Shown here piece by piece: positions 6,990-15,376 of a DNA stretch of 26,102 nucleotides. The DNA lies in contig CAZUZD010000048.1 in assembly GCA_964624465.1 (NCBI GenBank), forward strand, positions 1-26,102, in the 5' to 3' direction. Below the pieces are notes generated by a model. It was not told where the DNA came from and ran no database searches. It saw nothing but the letters and a program-made list of their open reading frames with translations. Within the stretch, counting starts at the first letter, position 1; each line of letters starts with the position of its first letter. The stretch comes from CAZUZD01 sp964624465. Its GTDB lineage: Bacteria > Planctomycetota > Planctomycetia > Isosphaerales > Isosphaeraceae. The position numbers and the translations under genes were made by a program.

Positions 6990-8258
6990 CTAGCGGCGCA
7001 TCGGGGTGTTGTCCTTGATCCCGTCGCTGAGCTGCCGCTGCGAGGCGTTGAGCTGGCCCATCAGGTCCCAGGCCCGGCGGAACAGGCGGTTGTACGCCTC
7101 CTGCTCCCGGGGCGTCGCCGCCCGGCCCTGCATCGCCTGCAGGCTCTTGAGCGAGTCGTTGAACTCCTTGGCCCCCAGCAGGAACGTGTTGGCCGCGTCG
7201 TACACCGCCTCGGCCCGGATGTCCTCCGGCTTCGGCTTGTAGAAGGGGCTCAGGTAAAACGGGTTGCCGTAGAGCTTCTGCACGAGCTTCAGCCCGGTCC
7301 CGGTCGTGTCCCGCACGTTGGCCATCGTCCGCTCGATGTCGGCCCGGTTGGCCGTGACGATCTCGGCGCCATGCTGGGTGATCACGGACGTGTTGGTCAG
7401 GACCGTGTCGAGCTTCTGGCGGGTGCCGTTGAAGCCCGTGATCAGCGCCTCGGCCCCGGGCCGGTTCTGGCTGACCGTCTCGTGGACCTCGCCCACCAGG
7501 CCCTCGACCCCCTTGAGGGTGGCGGCGACGGCGGGCCGGTTCTCGGTGACGGCGGCGTCGAGGTGCGTGATCAGCTCGTTGGCGCGGGCCATCGTCTGCT
7601 GGATCCGCGCCGGGTCGATGCTCCGGGCCAGGTCCTCGATCTCGGAGGCGGTTGCTTCCAGCCGGGGCCGGACGCCGGCGACGGTCGCCTGCACGTCGAC
7701 GCCCGTCGCCTGCAGCGCCTGCAGGAGGTCGCGAATGCGCGGGCCCGCCTCGTCGATGGTCTGGCGGACCTCGCCGATGACGTGGCTGAGGTGCTTGCGC
7801 TCGACAGCGCCCAGGCCGACCTGCTCGAGGATCGGGTCGAAGAAGTTCGCCTCGGCCCCCTGCACCACCGCCCCCGGCTCCAGCGGCACCTTCGAGCGGC
7901 CGGTGCTCACGATCTGCACCATGCTCTGGCCGGTCAGGCCCGACTCGATGGTGATCTGGGCGTCCTGCCGCAGCCGGGTGGCGATCGTCTCGGGGACGAA
8001 CAGCCGGACCCTGGCGTGCAGGATGCCGTCCTTCTCGACCAGGTCGACGGCCGTGACCCGGCCCGACTCGATGCCGGCGACCCGCACCGGGCTGCCGACC
8101 CGGATGCCCTGGCCGTTGCGGAAGACGACGTCGAGCATGCGGCGCTCGGCCAGGAAGCCGGGGCCGCCGCTGGCGATGGCGATCAGGCTCGCGAGCCCGG
8201 CCAGGCCGAGCAGCACGATCACGCCCACACGCACCTCGCGTGCCGAGGATCGGCTCAT
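6990..8258 (-). CDS. MCE/MlaD-type substrate-binding protein of a lipid transport system
   Basis: A 422-residue protein of the MlaD family, which is membrane-anchored and carries phospholipids or other lipids between membranes. One N-terminal helix (about residues 10-30) is followed by a single MCE domain (about 38-118: VVFRNGQGIRVGSPVRVAGI, then GLTGQSMVQI). The long remainder is an alpha-helical, coiled-coil-like region with repeated 'TVSQNRPGAEALI / TVTENRPAVAATL' style heptads, as in longer MCE proteins whose helices form a tube. It starts at an ATG with AAGGGGG 6 nt upstream, 49 bp after the permease gene. The ATPase partner is not next to it. Confidence 0.88.
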   Translation of the reverse strand: MSRSSAREVRVGVIVLLGLAGLASLIAIASGGPGFLAERRMLDVVFRNGQGIRVGSPVRVAGIESGRVTAVDLVEKDGILHARVRLFVPETIATRLRQDAQITIESGLTGQSMVQIVSTGRSKVPLEPGAVVQGAEANFFDPILEQVGLGAVERKHLSHVIGEVRQTIDEAGPRIRDLLQALQATGVDVQATVAGVRPRLEATASEIEDLARSIDPARIQQTMARANELITHLDAAVTENRPAVAATLKGVEGLVGEVHETVSQNRPGAEALITGFNGTRQKLDTVLTNTSVITQHGAEIVTANRADIERTMANVRDTTGTGLKLVQKLYGNPFYLSPFYKPKPEDIRAEAVYDAANTFLLGAKEFNDSLKSLQAMQGRAATPREQEAYNRLFRRAWDLMGQLNASQRQLSDGIKDNTPMRR

Positions 8259-8307
8259 GATCGGCCCCCTTGCCGTGGCGCTCGCGGTGCGTTCATCCGG
8301 TCGGTGC

Positions 8308-9186
8308 TCACGGCTCGACCCCCAGGATCTGCGGCCCGTACGGGCTGCCGGAGAGGTACACGACCTGGAACCACGACATGTTGATCGTGAGGATCGCCAG
8401 CATCGAGAGGATCATCGCCCGGAAGGCCGGCGGCGTGCGGTCCTCGTCGGCCGGGCCCCGCCCCTGGCGGCGGGCGCGGACGCCCTCGTGGCAGGCGATC
8501 AGCGTCGCGGTGCCGGTGTAGAGCATGCCCTTGATGATCACGCCCAGCACGTCCTCGACCCGGAGCATCTGCCGCGCGAGGCCGAAGTAGATCGGGGCGG
8601 GCACGCCCAGCATCACGGTGCAGACCACCGCCCCGATGCACGAGCCGACCACGGCGCCCCAGAGCACGAGCAGCGGCCCGGCGGCCATCGACGCGGCCAC
8701 CCGCACGAACGTCGCCCGGCCGGCGCCGGCATCGCGGTCCAGGTCGAAGGCGGGCGCGGCGGATTCGTCGTCGTCGCAGGCGATCGGGTTGCCGGCGGTC
8801 AGCTCGGACGTGACCCGCGCGGCGACGTAGCCGGCGACCGTGAAGCCCGTCAGCAGCGGCGCGACGTTGCGCAGGAGTCCCAGGGCGACCACGGCGCCGC
8901 TGGCCGAGGTGAAGGTGGCGCCGAAGTACGCCTGCATCGAGAGGAACGACCCGAACCCGACGTGGATCAAGCCGACCAGGACCAGGCCGCGACAGAGCAG
9001 CTCGTCAAACCGGTCGAAGGTCGCTCGCGCCAGGGCCCGGGGCCGGCCGGTCAGCGGGGCGGCGACGGCGGCAGCGGCCAGGATGCCCAGGCCGCCCAGG
9101 TAGCCGAGCACGCCCCCGGCCGGCGGGTCTGCCGATCGGGTGCCCGGCTCGATGACCGGGATGCGGACGTGGGGGGCGGTGGCCAT
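8308..9186 (-). CDS. MlaE-type ABC transporter permease, divergent
   Basis: A 292-residue inner-membrane protein that should form the channel of an MCE transporter. It has the MlaE pattern of hydrophobic helices: VGLIHVGFGSFLSMQAYFG (about 71-89), LLRNVAPLLTGFTVAGYVAARV (104-125), a long helix pair at 160-195 and KGMLYTGTATLIACHEG near residues 219-235. After SELTAG (127-132), the loop that normally reads GTMxVTEQIDAL, which I recall as the coupling segment contacting the MlaF ATPase, is replaced by an acidic stretch (CDDDESAAPAFDLDRD). The N-terminus has about 25 extra polar residues. GGAG lies 8 nt before the ATG. It sits between a lipoprotein gene and the MCE gene, presumably as one operon. 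Confidence 0.82.
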   Translation of the reverse strand: MATAPHVRIPVIEPGTRSADPPAGGVLGYLGGLGILAAAAVAAPLTGRPRALARATFDRFDELLCRGLVLVGLIHVGFGSFLSMQAYFGATFTSASGAVVALGLLRNVAPLLTGFTVAGYVAARVTSELTAGNPIACDDDESAAPAFDLDRDAGAGRATFVRVAASMAAGPLLVLWGAVVGSCIGAVVCTVMLGVPAPIYFGLARQMLRVEDVLGVIIKGMLYTGTATLIACHEGVRARRQGRGPADEDRTPPAFRAMILSMLAILTINMSWFQVVYLSGSPYGPQILGVEP

Positions 9187-9275
9187 GGGCCGATCTCCAG
9201 GGCGTCACTTCAAGCGGTGTCGGACTCGGGCGGGATCGTGGGCCTGTCGGTGGCGCGGGCGGCGCCGTCGGGGCC

Positions 9276-9773
9276 TCAGCGTGTGACGGTGGCGGCGGAG
9301 CCGTCGTAGGTCGGCTCGGTGGCGCGGCGGCGGAACCGGCGGCGCAGGCCGGCGCGGCGGTCGTTCGGCTCGGCGTAGCCGGCGGCGACGACGGCCGAAT
9401 CACGAGGGGGCTGGGAGCGGGCCAGGTTCGTCCGCTCGCCCGACCACCACTGCTTCCAGGCGGTCACGGCCCGGGCGCGGTCGGGGGCGTCGGCCCAGGG
9501 GGCATAGCCGAAGTCCTGCCCCGAGCGCTTGCGGAGCTCCTCGTGCGCGGCCATGCGGACGACCGCGTCGGGGTCGTTGAGCTTGTCGATCAGCGTCGGC
9601 ACGACCATCGTGTCGGGCATCCGGCCGCCCATGCCCACCGAGCGGGCCCGGACGATCGGGGCGGTGTCGCCGTTGCTGCGGAAGAAGTCGCGCGGGGCGA
9701 TCGAGCAGCCGCCGAGCCCGAGGGCCGCGGCCAGTCCGATCAGGGCGATGGCTCCCCGTCGCCGACCTTGCAT
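9276..9773 (-). CDS. Small lipoprotein with a HEAT-like segment
   Basis: A 165-residue lipoprotein. The ATG at 9773 follows AGGAGGT and opens a signal sequence with the lipobox LGGC (Cys23). The body holds one HEAT-like helix pair, LIDKLNDPDAVVRMAAHEEL, followed by RKRSGQDFGYAPWADAPDRARAVTAWKQWW, a pattern I associate with planctomycete HEAT proteins. The last 50 residues are Arg-rich and unrecognised. It lies 89 bp upstream of the MlaE-like gene on the same strand, so it may be an outer- or inner-membrane partner of that system, comparable in position to PqiC-type lipoproteins, but no homology to PqiC is seen. A longer frame to 9824 lacks a ribosome-binding site and would spoil the signal peptide. 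Confidence 0.75.
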   Translation of the reverse strand: MQGRRRGAIALIGLAAALGLGGCSIAPRDFFRSNGDTAPIVRARSVGMGGRMPDTMVVPTLIDKLNDPDAVVRMAAHEELRKRSGQDFGYAPWADAPDRARAVTAWKQWWSGERTNLARSQPPRDSAVVAAGYAEPNDRRAGLRRRFRRRATEPTYDGSAATVTR

Positions 9774-10015
9774 CCGCGACCTCCTGTCGCCGAGTGCGGG
9801 CCGCGGGATCCTTCCCCGGCCCATCGCGGCAGACCCTACCCGAACCCGTCCAGGCCGGCAATCGCAATCACCGACCCTGTCGACCGGTCAAACCGGGCGC
9901 TTCGGGATGTCCTGATCGAAGCCCATCGCCCCACGGTCGCCGCGGCGCGCCCTGCGAGCCGATGGGCCGAATCGGGGCCCCGAGGCCGGCCATCGCCGGC
10001 AAGGGCCGTCCTGGC

Positions 10016-11839
10016 TCAGACGGGCATCAGGGCGTGCGTCTGGGCCTCGAACGTCCCGGCGTAGCGGCCGCCGAGGGCGAGCAGCTCGTCGTGCGACCCG
10101 CGCTCGACCACCCGGCCGGCGTCGAGCACCAGGATCTCGTCGGCGTGCCACACCGAGCTCACCTTGTGCGCCACGATCACCAGGCCACGGCCCGGCAGGG
10201 CGCGGGCCAGAGCGGCCTGGATCCGCCCCTCGGTCTCGGCGTCCAGGGCGCTGGTGCAGTCGTCCAGGAGCAGGAAGTCGGGCTCGGCGATCAGGGCCCG
10301 CGCCAGCGCCAGCCGCTGCCGCTGGCCGCCCGAGAGCGACTGACCCCGCTCGCCGACGGGTGTCTCCAGACCGAGCGGCAACCCGGCCACCAGGCCCGTC
10401 AGGTCGGCGACCTCCAGGGCTTGCGCGACCCGGTCGTCGGTGACCTCGGGCGCGGCGTAGAGCAGGTTCGAGCGGATCGTGCCCTCGAACAGCAGGGCCT
10501 GCTGCGGCACCACGGCGACCCGCCGCCTCAGGTCGGCCAGCCGCAGGTCCCGCACGTCGATCCCGCCGACCCGCACCGAGCCGGCGCCCGGTTCGAGGTC
10601 GTAGAGCCGGGGCGCCAGCGCCAGCAGTGTCGACTTCCCAGCGCCGCTGGCCCCCAGGATTCCAACCGTCCGGCTGGGGGCGATGTCCAGGTCGATGCCG
10701 TCGAGGACCCAGGGGCCCTCGGGTCCGTAGCGGAACCGCACGTTCCGGAAGCTGAGCGTGGCCCCGGCCGGGACCGGTCGGGCCCCCGGGCGTTCCTGGA
10801 GCACCTCGGGCTCGTCGAAGACCTCGAAGAGCCGCTCGACCGAGACCCGGGTCGCGATGGCCGTCATCTGGAACTGCGTCAACCGCACCAGCGGGCCGTA
10901 GAGCTGGCCGATCAGGGCGTAGAAGGCCAGCACCTCGCCCACGGTCATCTGCCCGCGCCGCACCAGGACGGCCCCGGCGGTGATCACCGCCACGGTCCCC
11001 AGGCCACTGATCAGCGCCGCCAGGGCACCCAGGCTGGCATTGGCGCGGGTGTTCGCCCAGCTCAGCCGGCGGTGGGTGTCGATCCGCTCGTCGAGCGCCG
11101 CCAGCTCGGCCGGCTCCATCGCGAACGACCGGACCACCCGCACGGCCGAGACTCGCTCGCTGAGCAGGGCGTAGATGGCCGCGATCTGGGCCCGCACCTC
11201 CTGCGACAGCCCGTGGATCCGCCGCGCGAACAGGCCGTGATTGACCACGTACAGCGGCACGACGACCAGCGCGATCAACGCCAGTTGCCAGCGGAGCCAG
11301 ACGAGCAGCACCGCGATGCCCAGCGCCAGGATCAGGTCGGTGACGAGCTGCAGGAAGCCGCCGTTGAGGAACCCGAGGATCGAGCCGACGTCGCTGGTGA
11401 CGCGGGCCATCAGCCGGCCGGTCTGCTGGGCGTCGAAGTACGCCATCGGCAGCCGCATCAGCTTCCGGTGCAGCGACGATCGCAGGGCGACGACGACCTC
11501 CTGACTGATCCGGCCCAGGGTCGTGCTCACCAGCCAGGCCAGCGCCGTCCTGGCTAGCAGGCATCCGACCGTGGCCACGAACCCCAGGCCGATCGCCGTC
11601 CGAGCGGCTGAGACTGCCTCTGGCGAGATCGGGCGCCCGGGCGAGTGCAGCGCCACCAGGCGGTCGAGCACCCAGCCTTGCAGCAGGGGCAGCGGCAGCA
11701 TCAGGAGCGACTGGGCCACCAGCCCGAGCAGCCCGAGCCCCAGCGGCAGCCGGTACGGTCGCAGGAACTCCGACTCCAGCCGCCGCAGCGGCGAGGCGGG
11801 CACCGGGCGCATCGGTTCCGATCCGGTCGGCACATCCAT
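10016..11839 (-). CDS. ABC exporter half-transporter, degenerate-site subunit
   Basis: A 607-residue half-transporter: a six-helix ABC membrane domain (roughly residues 15-310) fused to a nucleotide-binding domain. The latter has Walker A GASGAGKST, Q-loop VVPQQALLF, signature LSGGQRQRLALARAL, Walker B FLLLDDCTSALD and the switch His in VIVAHKVSSV. The residue after the Walker B Asp is Asp instead of the catalytic Glu, as in the non-hydrolysing subunit of heterodimeric exporters such as TM287. The start is uncertain. The ATG at 11839 has GGAG 9 nt upstream; a TTG at 11893, abutting the upstream stop, would add 18 residues but has no site. It follows its partner gene directly. The substrate (lipid, drug or glycolipid) is unknown. 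Confidence 0.9.
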   Translation of the reverse strand: MDVPTGSEPMRPVPASPLRRLESEFLRPYRLPLGLGLLGLVAQSLLMLPLPLLQGWVLDRLVALHSPGRPISPEAVSAARTAIGLGFVATVGCLLARTALAWLVSTTLGRISQEVVVALRSSLHRKLMRLPMAYFDAQQTGRLMARVTSDVGSILGFLNGGFLQLVTDLILALGIAVLLVWLRWQLALIALVVVPLYVVNHGLFARRIHGLSQEVRAQIAAIYALLSERVSAVRVVRSFAMEPAELAALDERIDTHRRLSWANTRANASLGALAALISGLGTVAVITAGAVLVRRGQMTVGEVLAFYALIGQLYGPLVRLTQFQMTAIATRVSVERLFEVFDEPEVLQERPGARPVPAGATLSFRNVRFRYGPEGPWVLDGIDLDIAPSRTVGILGASGAGKSTLLALAPRLYDLEPGAGSVRVGGIDVRDLRLADLRRRVAVVPQQALLFEGTIRSNLLYAAPEVTDDRVAQALEVADLTGLVAGLPLGLETPVGERGQSLSGGQRQRLALARALIAEPDFLLLDDCTSALDAETEGRIQAALARALPGRGLVIVAHKVSSVWHADEILVLDAGRVVERGSHDELLALGGRYAGTFEAQTHALMPV

Positions 11840-11893
11840 CGGGCGGGGCTCCGTCGCACGGGGTCGCGACGCGGGTCTCGGGAAATCGGCCAA

Positions 11894-13777
11894 TCAGGCC
11901 GAGGCGGGCACCCGGCGTCGTCGGGTCCGGGGCTCGTCGTCGGGCGTTGGAGCCGCGGGCGCGAACTCCGGCGCGGCGTCGGACCGCAGGTCGGTCCCGA
12001 TCAGCACCGACCCGGCGAACTGGCGGGCACAGAGGCGGTGATACAGGCCGTCCGGGTCGGCCAGCAGGCCGGCATGGGTGCCGGTCTGCACGACAAGGCC
12101 GCCCTCCAGGACGACGATCCGGTCGGCGTCGGCGATCGTCGAGAGCCGGTGCGCGATGATCAGCGCCGTGCGGCCGCGCAGGAGGTTCTTGAGGGCGGCC
12201 TGGATCAGGGCCTCGCCGGCCGAGTCGAGCGAGCTGGTCGCCTCGTCGAGTACGACCAGGGCGGGATCGAGGCAGAAGGCCCGCGCGATCGCCAGCCGCT
12301 GGCGCTCGCCCTGGCTGAGCTTCTGGCCCCCCTCGCCGACGATGGTGGCATAGCCGTCGGGCAGGGCCATCGCGAAGTCATGCACCAGCGCGGCGCGGGC
12401 GGCGGCCTCCACCTGCGCGTCGGTGGCCGCCGGGTTGCCGTAACGGATGTTGTCGGCCAGGCTGGCGCGGAAGACGACCGGCTCCTGCGGCACCACCCCG
12501 ATCTGGCGCCTGAGGTCGGCTGTGGCGACCTGCCGGATCGGCACGCCGTCGAGCCGGACCTCGCCCCAGGTCGGGTCGTAGAACCGCAGCAGCAGGTTGA
12601 TCAGCGTGCTCTTGCCGCAGCCGGTCGGGCCCACCAGGGCCACGGTCTGGCCGGGCTCCAGGTCCAGCCGCACGTCCCAGAGGACGGGCTGGCCGGGGAC
12701 GTAGCCGAAACCGACCCGGTCGAACTCGACCCGACCGCGGGCGCGGCCCAGCGAAACCGCCTGCTCGGGTTCGCGCACGTCGGGTTCCAGGTCGAGGATC
12801 TCCCCCAGCCGGTCGACGCTGGCGCCGGCCTGCTCGAAGACGTAGGCCAGGTCGGCCAGCCGGCCGATCGGACCGAACAGCAGGGCGGCCAGGGCGGCCG
12901 TCGAGACCACCCCACCCGGGGTCATCCGACCGGCCAGCACCTCCAGGGCGCCCACGGCGAAGACGGCCGCGGTGCCCACTCCGCTGATGGCCGCGCTCAG
13001 GTTCGAGAACGTGGCCGCGTGCCGGGTCTCCAGCACGCGGGGCACGTGCACGTCCTCGAGCTGCGCGGTGAAGTCGGCGATCTCGGCCGGCTCGCGGGCG
13101 CAGGAGCGGATGACCAGCGCCCCGTCGAGCTTCTCCTTCAGGTGTCCGAACAGGGCATCCATCTTGGCCCGGATGACCGTGCTGGTCGCCCGCAGCCGCC
13201 CCAGGAAGTACCGGAAGTTCAGGGCGTAGACCGGCACGAACGCGAGCACGACCAGGGCCAGCCGGGTGTTCGTGCCGACCAGCCAGGCGGTGATGGCCAC
13301 GGTGGTGCCCAGGTCGGTGAGCACCTGGACCGTCTGGCCGGTGACGAACATCTGGATCGTGCCGACGTCGTCCATCATCCGCGAGATGATCGACCCGGTC
13401 GGCGTGCGGTCGTAGTACGCCAGGCTCAGGCGCTGGAGGCGGTCGTAGAGGCCGTGGCGCAGGTCGCGCACCACCCCCTGCCCGACCCGGCCGATGACCA
13501 AGGCATTGGCCAGCCCGAGCCCGGCCGCCGCCCCGAACAGGGCGAGCAGGCCGGCCACGGAACGCCCCAGGAGCCACCAGCCACTACCGGCGACGAGGGC
13601 GTCGATCAGTCGCTGGAAGACCAGGGGGACCAGGAGGTTGAGGGCACAGGCCGTGGCGGTCAGGGCCAGGGCCAGGGCGGCCTGGCTCCGGTAGGGAACC
13701 AGCCAGTGCCCGATGCGGCTGAGGGTGCTCACGCGCTCGTCCGTGCGGATCGAATCATCGACCAGTGGCCCCGGCAC
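11894..13777 (-). CDS. ABC exporter half-transporter, consensus-site subunit
   Basis: A 627-residue half-transporter with a six-helix membrane domain (about residues 25-320) and a nucleotide-binding domain: Walker A GPTGCGKST, Q-loop VVPQEPVVF, signature LSQGERQRLAIARAF, Walker B LVVLDEATSSLD with the catalytic Glu, and LIIAHRLSTI. Its signature deviates from LSGGQ (Gly to Gln, Gln to Glu), which is the hallmark of the TM288-like partner. Paired with the downstream Asp-bearing subunit, it would form one active and one degenerate ATP site. The GTG start at 13777 has no clear Shine-Dalgarno; a GTG at 13729 (VSTLSRIGHW) is an alternative. The C-terminal ~25 residues are Arg/Pro-rich. The two genes are adjacent and surely co-transcribed. 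Confidence 0.9.
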   Translation of the reverse strand: MPGPLVDDSIRTDERVSTLSRIGHWLVPYRSQAALALALTATACALNLLVPLVFQRLIDALVAGSGWWLLGRSVAGLLALFGAAAGLGLANALVIGRVGQGVVRDLRHGLYDRLQRLSLAYYDRTPTGSIISRMMDDVGTIQMFVTGQTVQVLTDLGTTVAITAWLVGTNTRLALVVLAFVPVYALNFRYFLGRLRATSTVIRAKMDALFGHLKEKLDGALVIRSCAREPAEIADFTAQLEDVHVPRVLETRHAATFSNLSAAISGVGTAAVFAVGALEVLAGRMTPGGVVSTAALAALLFGPIGRLADLAYVFEQAGASVDRLGEILDLEPDVREPEQAVSLGRARGRVEFDRVGFGYVPGQPVLWDVRLDLEPGQTVALVGPTGCGKSTLINLLLRFYDPTWGEVRLDGVPIRQVATADLRRQIGVVPQEPVVFRASLADNIRYGNPAATDAQVEAAARAALVHDFAMALPDGYATIVGEGGQKLSQGERQRLAIARAFCLDPALVVLDEATSSLDSAGEALIQAALKNLLRGRTALIIAHRLSTIADADRIVVLEGGLVVQTGTHAGLLADPDGLYHRLCARQFAGSVLIGTDLRSDAAPEFAPAAPTPDDEPRTRRRRVPASA

Positions 13778-13814
13778 GCCATTGTGCCGGGAAGGGACTC
13801 CATCCCGGCCTCAC

Positions 13815-13820
13815 ACTATA
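13815..13820 (-). promoter_or_regulatory. Possible -10 element for the ABC exporter pair
   Basis: TATAGT (5 of 6 to TATAAT) lies 38 nt before the GTG start and overlaps the stop codon of the glycosyltransferase gene. The -35 region is poor (TTCTCC at 16 nt), so this is weak. Confidence 0.25.
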
Positions 13821-14751
13821 GCGAGGCAGGCGCCGCGGAGAAGGGTCCTCGCTGACGATTGCCTGAAGTTCTGGTATCAGATGCCGTTGCTGCGTGGTCT
13901 CGACGGCTCAGCGCCCGCTCCAGCTCGACCGACACCGGGCGCCGCTGCCGCCAGACGTGGCTGGCCCCGGCCAACGCCTCCCGCAGTCCGGCGCGGGTGG
14001 CGGGGTCGTGGCAGACCGGCCGGAGCACCTGGGCCGTACGCGCCAGGGCCCCGGGGGCCCGCCGCCGCAACCAGGCCGACCAGAGGGCGTTGCGCACCTG
14101 GACCTCCCGCCGACGGACCGGGTCCCGCGCCGGGGCCGGATGGTGGTGGGCCACCACCGCCTCGACATAGCACCGCTTCCAGCCTCGCGCCGCCAGGTCG
14201 ATCGCCAGCAGCTCCTCCTCCCCGCCAATCCCGAAACCCGTCGGAAACCCGCCCGCCTGCTCAAACGCCCGGGTCCGCACCACCGCCCCACACGCCAGGA
14301 ACCCGAGGATCGCCGGCCCCGGGTCGCCGGGCTCGGAGTCCAGGGGACCGTCGGCCAGCTTCAGGCACACCGGATCGAGCCGCTCGGCCGGGCCGACCAG
14401 CACGCGTGCGGCCAGCAGGCCGAGCCGTGGCTGCGCCACGAATGCGTCGATGGCCCGCGCCAGCGCCCCCGGCGCCCACCACGAGTCGTCGTCGGCGAAG
14501 GCGACCAGCGGCGTGCCCGCGAACCGCACCCCCACGTTCCGGGCCTCGGCGCCGCGATTGTCGCCCAGCTCCAGGACCTTGACCCCCGGGAACTGCTGGC
14601 GGACCCGGTCCGGCGTGCCGTCGTCCGAGCCGTTATCGACCACGACCACCGGCGCCCGCTCGGGCAGGCTCAGGAGCCGATCCAGGGTCGTCAGCAGCGT
14701 CTCCACCCGGTTGCGGGTGGCGATCACCACGGCCAGCGGATCGTACGCCAT
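13816..14751 (-). CDS. GT2-family glycosyltransferase
   Basis: A 311-residue GT-A fold enzyme that uses a nucleotide sugar in the cytoplasm. AVVIATRNRVETLLTTLDRL and VVVVDNGSDDGT form the nucleotide-binding half. NRGAEARNVGV and LVAFADDDSWW (the metal-binding DxD, Asp86-88) follow, then GFLACGAVVRTRAFEQAGGF and GEEELLAIDLAARG (the ED-type acceptor motif). No membrane helix is seen. TGGAG lies 8 nt before the ATG. The last ~45 residues are polar and poorly conserved in appearance. The gene sits between a decayed second glycosyltransferase and an ABC exporter pair, which hints at synthesis and export of a surface glycan or glycolipid. The donor and acceptor are unknown. Confidence 0.88.
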   Translation of the reverse strand: MAYDPLAVVIATRNRVETLLTTLDRLLSLPERAPVVVVDNGSDDGTPDRVRQQFPGVKVLELGDNRGAEARNVGVRFAGTPLVAFADDDSWWAPGALARAIDAFVAQPRLGLLAARVLVGPAERLDPVCLKLADGPLDSEPGDPGPAILGFLACGAVVRTRAFEQAGGFPTGFGIGGEEELLAIDLAARGWKRCYVEAVVAHHHPAPARDPVRRREVQVRNALWSAWLRRRAPGALARTAQVLRPVCHDPATRAGLREALAGASHVWRQRRPVSVELERALSRRDHAATASDTRTSGNRQRGPFSAAPASL

Positions 14752-14808
14752 GGGGAAGACTCCAGTTGCGGCCGGGCCGGGCCGGGTCCAGCGCCGGGGG
14801 CACCCTCT

Positions 14809-15310
14809 TCAGAAGCAGACGCCCCGGGACTGCCAGGCCCCCCGGAGCCGCCAGCAGACCGACAGGGGCGAGATCAGGGCGGAGGTCACGACCATCCCGG
14901 CCACGTGGCCGGCGATCGCGAGGTGTTGCCGAGCCATCGCCCGCACCACCCACAGCCCCAGCGCACCGCCGGACAGATTCCGCCCGCCCTGCGCGCCGCG
15001 GCCAGGGTCAGAGCCTTGCGGTCCAGTGTCACATTGAACCGACTCCCGGACTGCGGCCCCAGGCGTAGCCCCCAGGTCTGCCGGCCGGACGGGATTCCGG
15101 CCCCGGGCGGCCCCGTCATGCACAAGGCGTGCCCCGTCCCCCCGCAGCGCAGAGTGCAGGTCGCTGTCCACCCGCCACGCGGCGGTGAACCGCTCGGCGA
15201 ACCCCCAACCGCCGACCGCGTGGCGCGACGTATGAACAGGTTCGCCGTCACGAATTTGGCGGTCTCCAGGCCGGAGCCGCTGGGCTGGGAGTCGGTGGGG
15301 AAGTCCAGCC
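14809..15310 (-). pseudogene. Decayed GT2 glycosyltransferase, multiple frameshifts, N-terminus missing
   Basis: The minus strand carries GT2-like pieces that switch between two reading frames. About 15300-15201 reads ...ETAKF and FVTANLFIRRATRSAVGG. The next frame (about 15200-15076) gives FAERFTAAWRVDSDL...GARLVHDG...NPVRP. The first frame resumes (about 15070-15000) with GLRLGPQSGSRFNVTLDRKAL. The second frame returns (about 14975-14809) with WVVRAMARQHLAIAGH, VVTSALISPLSVCWRLRGAW and a stop. These match, in order, the FVTAN.F.RR, VGGFDERF, WREDSDL, VVHPVRP and C-terminal WRLRGA parts of a membrane-tailed GT2 family. The nucleotide-binding half is absent. At least three frame changes argue against a sequencing error alone. 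No single intact frame covers the domain. Confidence 0.7.
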
Positions 15311-15376
15311 CAGGGTTCCCCAGCCGGCTTGCGCGTCGGGTTGCCTCGCATCGCGCAGCCAGCCCGCCCCGGGGGA

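Noticed and set aside
9863..9891. Promoter for the lipoprotein/MlaE/MlaD set with -35 TTGACC at 9891-9886
   Set aside because: At 16-18 nt spacing no acceptable -10 is present (ATTGCG at 17).
9794..13855. Two long plus-strand frames (9794-11557 and 11645-13855)
   Set aside because: Both lie opposite the ABC exporter pair and show only His/Gln/Arg/Gly-rich low-complexity translation.
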